Positions 21,251 through 31,020 of a stretch of DNA of 64,000 bases are shown one piece after another. Position 1 is the first letter of the stretch, and each line of letters opens with the position of its first letter. Made by a program: the position numbers and the translations under genes. Origin of the DNA: Providencia rettgeri (GTDB lineage Bacteria > Pseudomonadota > Gammaproteobacteria > Enterobacterales > Enterobacteriaceae); the NCBI RefSeq assembly GCF_001874625.1, contig NZ_CP017671.1:1488001-1552000 (forward strand), in the 5' to 3' direction. The notes under the pieces are model-generated. The model was not told the DNA's origin. It was given only the letters and a program-made list of their open reading frames with translations, and ran no database searches.

Positions 21251-24200
21251 ATGAAAGTAGAAAATACAGATGTGAATTTTAATCAATATGTATTATATGA
21301 CTATGTTAATGATACTGAAAATCATGATTTGTTTATTAAGTTAATAAATAATAATGGTATATCTCATTCTAGTTTCTCAGGGTATTGCTATGGGCTAACG
21401 GATGAGTTTTTAGTTTACAGCATGAATAATCAAGGGGGTAAATATATCGAGCAATTAAATGAACTTTATTCTATTATAAATTCAAATGATGATAATTTAA
21501 CCCCGTTAGATAAAGCTAGAAATGATGCCTTGAAGTTACATGCTAAATCATTATTTAATGAGCATGTATCAGATGTAATTAAAAAACAGCTTTCATATAT
21601 AAAATCAGTACGTCATTATAATTATATTTATAACTTTAAATATGAAGAGATTAATGGACGTAGTTTTGTTAAATATATTAATGATATTGTCAATACAAAT
21701 TATGCTGTTAGCAAAAGTATGTATGGTAGAGAGGCTAATTATTATAATTATTTGGCAGAGTTACAAAAATTAAAAATTAAAATTTATACAGATGCGCTTT
21801 TGGCTGATGCTGATAGTGATTTTTTCAAAACAAAGGCAGGGAAAGATATCGCATCAGATGAGCTTTTTATAAAGCTAAAAGATAAACTTAGCATTGGGGG
21901 GGGAAATCTAGCATCGAGTTTTACTACTGATGATGCCAAAATATTCATTAATACAATATCAGAGGTTATTCAAAGAGATAATTATTTAGAGTTAGAAGAC
22001 AATAGGAATGGTAAAGGTGTTCAGGTAGTTGATAGTAAGAACTTTACGACACACTTAGCTAATGAAACCACATTGAGTCGCTTTAAAGAAAAAATCTACT
22101 CACATATAAATACAAGCAATCAACCACTGTTAATTAAGTTTTGTTCAGCTAGCCATGCAATGGCGATATCCATAATTTATGATCAAAAAACAAAGGTGTG
22201 GACATATAAGTTCTTTGATCCTGATACTGGAGTCATGACATTTAACAAAAAAGACAGTTTTATTTCTTATATCGATACATTTGTAAAAATTAATGCAGAT
22301 AAATATAGGTTTAGTAAGGTTAAGAATAATGATTATAAAATTAGAACATTTTCATTTAACCCTAGTGACAGTATCGGAAGGCCATTTCAACTGAAGGAAT
22401 TAAATAATCGAGATAAACTAATTACGGAAAATACGCTATTAGTAAAAAGAAAATTGGCATACATTAGTAGTGATCAAAAATGTAAATTAACCTATGTGGA
22501 ATTTAATCAAAAAAATCAAATAGCTAAACTAAAGGTTACACTGAACGGAAAGACATCATTCATTTATACTGATATTTTAAATAGCGGTGAGCTTACTAAA
22601 ATAATTGAGGATAATGTAAATGCATTATCAAAAATTAATAGTGATAAATTTATTAGCCAAGATGATTATCAAGTTTACTTAGTAAGTAAACAATTTGATA
22701 TAAATGCTTTTTCACCACCTCAACAAGAGGGTGATAGAGATTATAAAAGTGTCAATTTGCACCTTGTTCCACGTATGGGTGACCAACCAACCATAGCTAC
22801 GGGGGTCCCAGAAAACCACCAAAAAGCGATTAATAAAGTTGCGGATAAATATAATATTACCATTGGTATTCGGCCTGTTGACTATAAATCGGCTAGTTTA
22901 ATCGAATTAGGCATATACAGTAGTAAGGGATTAACAATTAAAGGTAAAAGTTCTGACTGGGGCCCACACAGTGGTTTTATTCCAGTTTTGCAGCAGTTCT
23001 CTAAGAAATCGGGTCGAGATGAGCAAAGCAAATATAATGACTATGTGCAACAGTCTATTGATAAAAAGCATGCAATAGCGGTTCCCCTTGAAATTAGTTC
23101 GGAACGGATTAATGAATTAATTAACTATAAAACCATCACGCCACTAATTGATACAGATGATGGGGATTACAAGAAAACTAGCTCAACTATTGATGGGGAA
23201 GAACATACCTTTTTATTAAAAAAAAGCCCTTCAGGAAAAGGTAATATTTGGCAGGTTTCTTATCAAGAAAATAATGAAATTAAACCTTTTCTTGTGATAG
23301 GTGATCCTAAAACGGGTAAGGCAATGACGGCTGATTATGATATTTTTAGCATTATCTTCCCAATTTCAGAGTTAGAGCATTATGTTAAAGTTACGGAAAT
23401 GCCTGATTGGCAAGAATGGAAAGCGAGTGTAAATTATGAGGAGTTAACGCCAGCTCAAAAGAGACTGTATAATAATGAGGCAGAATATAATAAGAAAGAA
23501 GGGAAAGAAAATGGCATTATCAATAATAGAATAAAAGAGGTTAATAGGCAGCTTAATAGAGAGCTAGGGAGAACTGAGGGCTTTGAATTAGTTCATCATG
23601 GTTCTGATGATGCAAACCCCGTGAGTGTGATGAAGGATAACTTCCCTATTACCTTCTTTTTACCTGAGAGTTTAAAAGGGAAAAATAAGTTGTCGGGAAC
23701 AACTCAACCTATTGATACTTATTTTGAGATGAACCCTCATGGTGCCATCATTATTAATGATGTCGAACAGTTGTCTAATTTTCAGCAGTTGTTAATTAAT
23801 CAAGGCTATCGAGCACCATTAAATAGAAAATGGAGCGAAGGTGAGAACGGTAGGTTATTTGAACCTAAAAGAAAAAAATCGGAAGGGTATATTGTAAACC
23901 ATGGTGAGATTAAAAGAAAAAAAAGCATCTCAATATTTAATGATAAGATAGATCAGAATTTAGATAACAGTGAACAAACCTCAGATAGAATAATACCGAG
24001 TTCAGATAATCATGAGCAAGGCTCAACGGATAACAAAGTAGATAAGGCGCTAATTGTTAATAGGCGTAGGTATATGGAAGGCGTATTCGGAAAAGCGGTT
24101 GTTGGATTAGATAATGACTTTTCTGATATACATGAAAATAATTTTAATGGTAGCCATCATGCGTCTCTAGCTGGTGACTTGGCTTCAAAGGCGCACTCAA

Positions 24201-27200
24201 TTAATACCTGGTGTGACCCTATTAAAGTGTATCATAAATTAACGGCAATTAACATTGAATCTAGGGATAATAAACAGGCGAACCCTACAGCATATGACCA
24301 TAACGTTATTATTCAATTACAAGGGGATAAAGTTTCAGCGGATGTGGTAGCTAAAGCTCTCTCAAAACACCCCGACAATAGTACAGTGATTCAATACGAT
24401 TTAGGTAGTCGAAAACATAAGGTATTATATGGCTCTCTAAAAAAAATAACTACAGGGAAAGTACGCTGGATAACCATTGGGCATGGTTCTTATTTTGATG
24501 ATGGAGAACCTACCTTATATGCAGAAAGGAGTGCAAAGAAATATACAGATGCGATGGTCTATTTGAAAAAGAAAGTATTGAAAAATACGGTCCCCGATAA
24601 ACTAGTACTAATGGGGTGCAATTTAGGTAGGGGAGGAATATATGAAAACTTTGCATTAAAGGCTACAAATCTATTTGCTAATAATAAGATGAATATGCCA
24701 ATAGTTGCATATAATCGAAGTATAACCAATTATAATTATGGGCATAAAATGGTTGTGGAGGGGGAACGTAATTCCATTAGAAATAGTACTAAGGGTTATA
24801 AATTTATATATCAATATGATCTTAATACAGGGCAAGTAAAAATAAATGGAAAATCTAGTACATTATATTTTATTAATGAGCTACGTCGAGGAGAATTAAA
24901 ACTATCGCAATTAAATAACTATGTTGAACCAGACCCAATGAAAATATTTAGGCTTTCATCATTCAAAGATTTAGATTTTTCTCTAATAAAAAAAATAATC
25001 TATAACCCTCAAGCTTATCAATTTTTTGTTGATGAATTAAAACAGCATAATCAGGAGTTACCTAGCGATTTTCATTCACACTTCACTAAAAAATTAAATG
25101 ACTTAGGGATTAAATCAACACCTATATGGCCTACGGTTAATCAAGATAGTATAGCGCATCAAGCACATTTACAATCTCATTTGCAGAAGGACACCTCAAC
25201 ATTTTCTATTATTGTGCGCGCTACTGAGGACCTAAAGGGGAAGGTGCAAGCAGAGCGGTTAGCAGGTAAAAACCCAGAAAACACACTAATTTTGCAAGCG
25301 GACACAGATAATAAAATCTGGGCGGTAGAATACGGGGAAAATAATATTCCTTCACTACTAGAAAGCGGTAAAGCAGTAAAGTGGGTTATTATCGCTAATG
25401 ATGGGGTAAAGAATAAACCAATCGATGGCTTGTTCTCGGTTCTTACGGAGGTAAAGGAAAAATATCCATTTACAGCAGAGGAGAGTATGTCGCTCCACGC
25501 TATAAATAAACAAAAAATAAAAATTACGAGTAGCTTATTTATAGAGCTTGATCAGCGAAAGGGGAGTGCTGCCGAGCAACTAGTGGGGGTAATGCACCAA
25601 GAGACACCAACGGTAAAAAACTATTTAGATACAAAACATCATCAACAAGTTCAATCTTTAATAGAGAAAATAGCGTCAAAAGATATCAGTTTGGAGCATG
25701 TTCGTTTGGCAGAGCACCCTTATTTAGTGAGTTACTTTGACGATGCGTACGGCCAATTTAGTGCAGATAAGCTGAAAATAGCACTATATGATCCATTAAT
25801 AGCCCCAAAAGTTAACCATTACCTGAGCAATGATACAACTGAAAATAAAGCTCACTGGGACAATTTATTTGAGGCTCGTCTGTCTACGGATTTACAACAG
25901 CAAGCTAAAGATACACTTACTATTTTGCATGCGATACAGGATGACCCATCTGTATTACATCATTTAAGCGAAAAATCATGTTTACAATTGAAAGCGATAT
26001 TTCCTGCCATTAATGATTTTGATCGTGGCAAAGTCACTGCGTTAGCTAAAGATGTAAATGCATTTTCATTAATGTCCGAGGACCTTAATTCATTTTTAAG
26101 GCTTAACAAGGACAATTTTGATGGGGAAAATGCACCATTAAAAGGGCTCTCATTTGCAGGGGCATTACATAAACATCAAGTTGAGCGTCATCAGCGGTTA
26201 CAGCAATATAATGAACTGTGTAATCAGATGCGTAAGTGGTCTGCTGATAGCCAAGTGAATATGATTAACTATGATAGGTTAAGACGTAAAGGAGATGCAG
26301 CAGGTTTTGACCGAAAGATGGGGTTAATTTATACCGTTGAGTCTCAGTTAGGAGATGAAAACTCGGCGAGAAATCTTATTGAGTGGCAAATTAAGCTAGA
26401 ACAGAAACGCTATAATGGGCCCCTAACCGAGGGAGAAACCGAGTTACTTAATGAAATAAAGCGCTATTCAAATAATATTGTAGATGGGTTTGATAATAAG
26501 GGAGAGAAACAAGCGAGGCAATCTATTGAATATGTTATATCAGCCAATAATAAATTTTACCATTCCCAGGGTCATTCACTTTTATTCCTTCAAGGTAAGA
26601 ACACAACATATACTATTCAATATACGACCCGAGGTAACATTCATGAATACCGCTTACTTGATCCTAATGGTTTACAACTCTGTATTCGTAATGAACAACG
26701 TTCTTTAGCATCAAAATTATTTGCGAAGCAAGTCAATAGTTATTTTAACGAAAATGTAAGTTTACTTAATGGAGAGACTATAACTCGGGGCCAACAGGCA
26801 GGCTTTGGAGAGGGAAGTCATAATAATGGTAAGTTTTATTCGGCAGATATGCAATTTATTGCACTTGATGATAACAGTATCAAGCGTATACCTCATGATT
26901 ATGAGCAGTATAGAAAGAACGTAACTGCACTTATTAATTCTGTCACTGTTGCTGATAAAAACAGTTGGGTGAATTTTAATGGTGAAAAAATTGCCTTGGC
27001 AAGGTTACAAAACTTAGGGGTGACTATTAATGGTCAACTTATTACTGCAGATCATACAAAAAAAAATGGTTGGCAGAAAAAAGTGCGATTTCATCCCGAA
27101 AAGCTTGCGGCTGAATTAACATTAGTTGATGGAAATGAATCGGACCTTGTTTTGCTCAGGATTCTTCATCAGCAATTAGGCGACGTAGATCATATTCCTA

Positions 27201-30200
27201 TCACAGATAATAACACTGGTTTTCAAGACAGCGCGGTATTGAAAAAGCAGTTGAAGTATATTGCAAGAAACATCGACCCTAATGTGTCTAAATTGACACC
27301 GGAGATGATTGAGAACTTAAGAGCGTTAGGAACTAAGTTACCGCGTTTTCAACAAATAGGTAATCGGTTTGGCCAAGTAATGGGTGGAGTTGGTGCAGTA
27401 CAAACATTAATTAGTATACATTTAATCTTGAAAAAATTAGATAACCCTGATTTAACGGATGAGGAATGTGCTGAGTTAGAAAAACAATTTTACCTTATTT
27501 GTGGTTCAGCAATTGCTAATTATGGAGACATGATTGTACAACCTATTTTATTAAATATAGCTAGTAAAGGGGGGGCAACATCGTTAATCCGTGGCAGAAT
27601 TGCAGCGGGAACAGTGATTATATTTAATTTAGTCGGAATGGGGTTTGACGCTTACCAAGCGTATGACAGTTTATCTAAACTTGATAGTGTTTCAGATCCA
27701 AAACAGCGGCAAGATTTGATTGTTAATGCGACTTTTTCTATTGCCAGTTGTGTGTTAAATGGCATCACCGTTATTGGTGTCATAATTGGCTCTTCTACTA
27801 TTCCCGTAGTGGGCCTTGTTGTTGGGGGCGTTTTACTGGTTTCTGGTTTGGTATATCAAGGTGCCCGCGCAGTTGAAAATATCAAAGAGGTAATTGATAT
27901 TAGCTGGGATAGGGAACTGGAAGAAGGGCTTCGTGGTGCATTTGGTTTTGAACCTACCCTGCGTAGCCAGCAAGAAATGGCGATTGTGCATTACATAAAA
28001 GCATTTAAAAAATTAGATGTAGAGATGGATATAGACCTGTTTGAAAAAAGGTTTGTCCCAGCAGGTTTTGATCATCACTTGAGTATAATTGAAAAGCCGA
28101 CTAATAAATCAGAAGAACGTTATTATCTTGTAGATACTAATAATAATTATTTTGGTGGTATGTGGTGGGGGGTACGTTTAAGTTTTTCGGATTATGTTTA
28201 TCGTTATACCAAACGTGGAGCCCCTTCATTTACTTCCAGTGAAGCTGATTTTTTAATTAAAAATTATTCTTTGCAAGCCGATGGGAGGGTGAAAAGAGTT
28301 ACTGGGCAAGAAGATCGAGTTGTATTTAAGACAGTTCTCAAGGAGGTTACTGATGTTGTCCGTACTGGGACAGTAGCGTCTAATGAGGGCTATTGTTTTA
28401 ACACAAACTATAAAAACCCATTATTTGATAAGTTTTTAGAAAAACATGGAATTCAAAAAAGTAATTTAACACAGAGTATAGAAAAGCAGCTTACAGCTTC
28501 GGATTATGAACAATTAAGTTTTTATTCTAAACAAACCGAGGTTGCTGCGCAAAAAAATTTCACTATCCGTAAATATGCAGACAACACCAATGAATATATT
28601 GAGAATAAACCTGGTATAATTGCGAATATTATAGATATTGATGAGACTAAGGGGAGTAGTATTAATCTCGCAAATGGTGTTGATTATCTTATTGGAAAAG
28701 ACGACAGAATGTATGCTCTTCAGGTGTTATCGGGTGAAAAGTATTTTGCTACAGGATCAAAGTCAGATTATTTTTACTTAAGGGATAATAGTTTAACATC
28801 ATTGGAGTCAAATGATGGCAAAGTAACGAAGTTTCTAGATGGCCAATCAGGAAGCGACACTTTATTTATTGATAATTTGCCTAATGGCTATCATGTTTAT
28901 ATCGATTTAAGGATAAATAAGGTTGCGTATTTCTGCAGCGAGGAGTCTAAATCTAAATTTAAATATCAACATCAATTTATTGATGTTGTTGATGCTAAAA
29001 ATATTGAAAATATTACTCTTATTGATAATACTAATGATATTATCCATGGCGATGATGAAAATAATAATATCAATGGCGGGTTAGGGGAAGATACGCTATA
29101 TGGATATGGTGGAGATGACCGATTAGCGCTAACAAAAGGGAAAGCCATTGGTGGCAGTGGGATTGATAGTTACTTTATTAAACGGTTCGAATGGGCTTCT
29201 CATGTAGATGATCTTTATAAAACAAAAATGTCATATAATAAAAAAGCATTCCGAGTTGAAAAAGAACATTATATCAACCCTATTTATCAGGGGGGAAATA
29301 AAGGATTTCAAGCTAATGTTATTATTGAAGAGAATAGCGAGTCAGTGAGTTGGGTTGATCTTGAATACTCATTAAGTGAAATTAAGGATATGTATATCAA
29401 TGGTAACGACCTTTACCTTAAAATACAGGTTGATGATTATAAGACAGATAAATATGTATTTGATAAGGTTAAGAGTGAAGTCACCATAAAATTAAATAAT
29501 GTATATCGTGATATAGATGGGGTTCGTAAACGCAATCATAGTTATAACTTAAATACTAACGATGGTTTTGCCTTAATTAGTCAATTAGTTGACCTCCCAA
29601 AAGAAAATAATCCTGAACATACTATACGTGGAAAACTATTCAATGTGTTATATGTTCAAAATAATGATAAAACGCTATATTCAGGTGAAAAAAGTGTTTA
29701 TATTGATGAAAGTAAAGATGAGATTGAAGTTAATAAAACACGAGTATATCACTCACCTAAATGGGGAAGGTTAGTATCAATAGGTAAAGCTAAGAATTTA
29801 ACTTATACTGGAAGTGAAAAAAACAATATCCTCTCCCATATAGCATCGGGGAGCCATATAAAAGTCACATTGGGCCAAGATAGTTATCAAATAAATAAAC
29901 TTGACGATAACAATGAAGATATTGTATTTGATTTTGCTAATGTCAAAGACCATTTTACAGATCAAGATAAGGTTATTATTTTATTACCTACGGTAAATGG
30001 CTACCAACTACAAATGAATGGGCAAAAGCTTTTGCTCAAAGATAGGTTCGAAAAGACAACACTGAGCTTTCGTTTTCAGAATTTCGATGGGGGTATGAAT
30101 AATGCGGTACTTATTCAAGATAAGTACAGTAATATGTTTTGTATCGACCTGAAGAGTGAAAATAGTGTCATTGCCCCTTCAAATCCCATTGCAAACAGCA

Positions 30201-31018
30201 CCGATGGCGATGATACCATTAATATTCCAATGGGGTACCTTGGTAAAAAATTACTGATAAACGGGCAAGCAGGAAATGATATTATTCTTGACCATAGTGG
30301 GTTTAGCCGTGTGCTGATCGGTGGGGACGGTGATGATACGATAACAGCCGTTTCAGGTAATAATGTGCTGTATGCTGGCTCAGGAATGAATTTTCTCTCG
30401 GGCGGAGATGGGGACGATTTATTATTCTCTGATTTTGGTTACGACACTTTAATGGGTAAGGAGGGCGATGATAACTATTTAATTGATTGTCGATATAGAG
30501 GGGTTGTTTATATCGAGGATCTTGAAGGGAAAAATAATATTCATTTACTGTATTTTGACTGTGAAAACATTACTGAAGGTGTGGATAATGGTGCTCTTTA
30601 TCGCATTTATATATCAAAATCAGGCAAAATTATTAAAATAAAACAGCCATCTCTACAAGAAAATAAAGACGCTGTATGTCAGGTCTACATGCACCCTAAA
30701 TTGCCGCATAAGTTGCAGGAATTAACAAAAGATGGGATGGAGCCTTTAGCTAAATACTTTGCAGATAGTTATTCCATCGCTGAAAAAACAGGGCAAAAAG
30801 GTCATTGGAAACTAGCTGATACATTAACTCATTTACTAAATGGAACGCCAGATGCTTTATTAGAGTCATTACATGTACCTACTAATGGCCCAACTATTTT
30901 AAACCCAAATTATGCTCGAACTCATTGGTTAATTAAGACTAAGGAAGGAAACTTAGTTGTTTTGGACCATACTGGGCATGGTCGGATAATTCAGGGGGTA
31001 AAGGAGATAATAGGATAG
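21251..31018 (+). CDS. giant multidomain toxin: C58 protease, ExoY cyclase, C80 autoprotease, Tcd-like translocator, RTX
   Basis: 3255 residues, no Sec signal. Domains: (1) C58/YopT-like cysteine protease, GYCYGL (Cys46), SHAMAI (His302), FFDPDTG (Asp323). (2) ExoY-like nucleotidyl cyclase, about 510-865: GIRPVD (540), KGLTIKGKSSDWGP (Lys559, Lys566), MTADYDIF (Asp695, Asp697), HHGSDDANP (782). (3) Basic linker with two KRKKS motifs. (4) C80 autoprotease, about 1015-1200: IGHGS (His1078), LMGCNLG (Cys1123). (5) A degenerate second C80-like half, about 1317-1400. (6) Helical region with hydrophobic segments at about 2040-2215, TcdA/TcdB-pore-like. (7) RTX blocks near 2600 and 2980-3080. Ribosome site is AAAGGGAA. 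The frame ends in TAG inside the next RTX block, which continues in the following frame. Domain names are family recognition; delivery and activity are inference. Confidence 0.85.
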   Translation: MKVENTDVNFNQYVLYDYVNDTENHDLFIKLINNNGISHSSFSGYCYGLTDEFLVYSMNNQGGKYIEQLNELYSIINSNDDNLTPLDKARNDALKLHAKSLFNEHVSDVIKKQLSYIKSVRHYNYIYNFKYEEINGRSFVKYINDIVNTNYAVSKSMYGREANYYNYLAELQKLKIKIYTDALLADADSDFFKTKAGKDIASDELFIKLKDKLSIGGGNLASSFTTDDAKIFINTISEVIQRDNYLELEDNRNGKGVQVVDSKNFTTHLANETTLSRFKEKIYSHINTSNQPLLIKFCSASHAMAISIIYDQKTKVWTYKFFDPDTGVMTFNKKDSFISYIDTFVKINADKYRFSKVKNNDYKIRTFSFNPSDSIGRPFQLKELNNRDKLITENTLLVKRKLAYISSDQKCKLTYVEFNQKNQIAKLKVTLNGKTSFIYTDILNSGELTKIIEDNVNALSKINSDKFISQDDYQVYLVSKQFDINAFSPPQQEGDRDYKSVNLHLVPRMGDQPTIATGVPENHQKAINKVADKYNITIGIRPVDYKSASLIELGIYSSKGLTIKGKSSDWGPHSGFIPVLQQFSKKSGRDEQSKYNDYVQQSIDKKHAIAVPLEISSERINELINYKTITPLIDTDDGDYKKTSSTIDGEEHTFLLKKSPSGKGNIWQVSYQENNEIKPFLVIGDPKTGKAMTADYDIFSIIFPISELEHYVKVTEMPDWQEWKASVNYEELTPAQKRLYNNEAEYNKKEGKENGIINNRIKEVNRQLNRELGRTEGFELVHHGSDDANPVSVMKDNFPITFFLPESLKGKNKLSGTTQPIDTYFEMNPHGAIIINDVEQLSNFQQLLINQGYRAPLNRKWSEGENGRLFEPKRKKSEGYIVNHGEIKRKKSISIFNDKIDQNLDNSEQTSDRIIPSSDNHEQGSTDNKVDKALIVNRRRYMEGVFGKAVVGLDNDFSDIHENNFNGSHHASLAGDLASKAHSINTWCDPIKVYHKLTAINIESRDNKQANPTAYDHNVIIQLQGDKVSADVVAKALSKHPDNSTVIQYDLGSRKHKVLYGSLKKITTGKVRWITIGHGSYFDDGEPTLYAERSAKKYTDAMVYLKKKVLKNTVPDKLVLMGCNLGRGGIYENFALKATNLFANNKMNMPIVAYNRSITNYNYGHKMVVEGERNSIRNSTKGYKFIYQYDLNTGQVKINGKSSTLYFINELRRGELKLSQLNNYVEPDPMKIFRLSSFKDLDFSLIKKIIYNPQAYQFFVDELKQHNQELPSDFHSHFTKKLNDLGIKSTPIWPTVNQDSIAHQAHLQSHLQKDTSTFSIIVRATEDLKGKVQAERLAGKNPENTLILQADTDNKIWAVEYGENNIPSLLESGKAVKWVIIANDGVKNKPIDGLFSVLTEVKEKYPFTAEESMSLHAINKQKIKITSSLFIELDQRKGSAAEQLVGVMHQETPTVKNYLDTKHHQQVQSLIEKIASKDISLEHVRLAEHPYLVSYFDDAYGQFSADKLKIALYDPLIAPKVNHYLSNDTTENKAHWDNLFEARLSTDLQQQAKDTLTILHAIQDDPSVLHHLSEKSCLQLKAIFPAINDFDRGKVTALAKDVNAFSLMSEDLNSFLRLNKDNFDGENAPLKGLSFAGALHKHQVERHQRLQQYNELCNQMRKWSADSQVNMINYDRLRRKGDAAGFDRKMGLIYTVESQLGDENSARNLIEWQIKLEQKRYNGPLTEGETELLNEIKRYSNNIVDGFDNKGEKQARQSIEYVISANNKFYHSQGHSLLFLQGKNTTYTIQYTTRGNIHEYRLLDPNGLQLCIRNEQRSLASKLFAKQVNSYFNENVSLLNGETITRGQQAGFGEGSHNNGKFYSADMQFIALDDNSIKRIPHDYEQYRKNVTALINSVTVADKNSWVNFNGEKIALARLQNLGVTINGQLITADHTKKNGWQKKVRFHPEKLAAELTLVDGNESDLVLLRILHQQLGDVDHIPITDNNTGFQDSAVLKKQLKYIARNIDPNVSKLTPEMIENLRALGTKLPRFQQIGNRFGQVMGGVGAVQTLISIHLILKKLDNPDLTDEECAELEKQFYLICGSAIANYGDMIVQPILLNIASKGGATSLIRGRIAAGTVIIFNLVGMGFDAYQAYDSLSKLDSVSDPKQRQDLIVNATFSIASCVLNGITVIGVIIGSSTIPVVGLVVGGVLLVSGLVYQGARAVENIKEVIDISWDRELEEGLRGAFGFEPTLRSQQEMAIVHYIKAFKKLDVEMDIDLFEKRFVPAGFDHHLSIIEKPTNKSEERYYLVDTNNNYFGGMWWGVRLSFSDYVYRYTKRGAPSFTSSEADFLIKNYSLQADGRVKRVTGQEDRVVFKTVLKEVTDVVRTGTVASNEGYCFNTNYKNPLFDKFLEKHGIQKSNLTQSIEKQLTASDYEQLSFYSKQTEVAAQKNFTIRKYADNTNEYIENKPGIIANIIDIDETKGSSINLANGVDYLIGKDDRMYALQVLSGEKYFATGSKSDYFYLRDNSLTSLESNDGKVTKFLDGQSGSDTLFIDNLPNGYHVYIDLRINKVAYFCSEESKSKFKYQHQFIDVVDAKNIENITLIDNTNDIIHGDDENNNINGGLGEDTLYGYGGDDRLALTKGKAIGGSGIDSYFIKRFEWASHVDDLYKTKMSYNKKAFRVEKEHYINPIYQGGNKGFQANVIIEENSESVSWVDLEYSLSEIKDMYINGNDLYLKIQVDDYKTDKYVFDKVKSEVTIKLNNVYRDIDGVRKRNHSYNLNTNDGFALISQLVDLPKENNPEHTIRGKLFNVLYVQNNDKTLYSGEKSVYIDESKDEIEVNKTRVYHSPKWGRLVSIGKAKNLTYTGSEKNNILSHIASGSHIKVTLGQDSYQINKLDDNNEDIVFDFANVKDHFTDQDKVIILLPTVNGYQLQMNGQKLLLKDRFEKTTLSFRFQNFDGGMNNAVLIQDKYSNMFCIDLKSENSVIAPSNPIANSTDGDDTINIPMGYLGKKLLINGQAGNDIILDHSGFSRVLIGGDGDDTITAVSGNNVLYAGSGMNFLSGGDGDDLLFSDFGYDTLMGKEGDDNYLIDCRYRGVVYIEDLEGKNNIHLLYFDCENITEGVDNGALYRIYISKSGKIIKIKQPSLQENKDAVCQVYMHPKLPHKLQELTKDGMEPLAKYFADSYSIAEKTGQKGHWKLADTLTHLLNGTPDALLESLHVPTNGPTILNPNYARTHWLIKTKEGNLVVLDHTGHGRIIQGVKEIIG

Positions 31019-31020
31019 TG
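30994..31020 (+). other. frameshift junction in the toxin gene
   Basis: A run of five G (30994-30998) precedes the TAG stop at 31016-31018. With six G the reading frame passes straight into the downstream frame and yields GGKGDNRIV-TLGGNNVLF-GGQGNDILA, a continuous nonapeptide RTX series. So the break is a one-base loss, a sequencing error, or a recoding site. AAGGAG at 31001-31006 lies before the downstream GTG and could allow reinitiation. Confidence 0.8.

Noticed and set aside
21251..22400. Glycosyltransferase domain at the toxin N terminus, as in TcdA/TcdB
   Set aside because: No DXD glycosyltransferase motif in a suitable context; the motifs point to a C58-like protease and a cyclase.
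29185..29200. GGTTCGAATGGG-like T-loop sequence suggesting a tRNA
   Set aside because: It is inside the toxin coding frame and has no cloverleaf around it. No tRNA or rRNA gene was recognised in the window.
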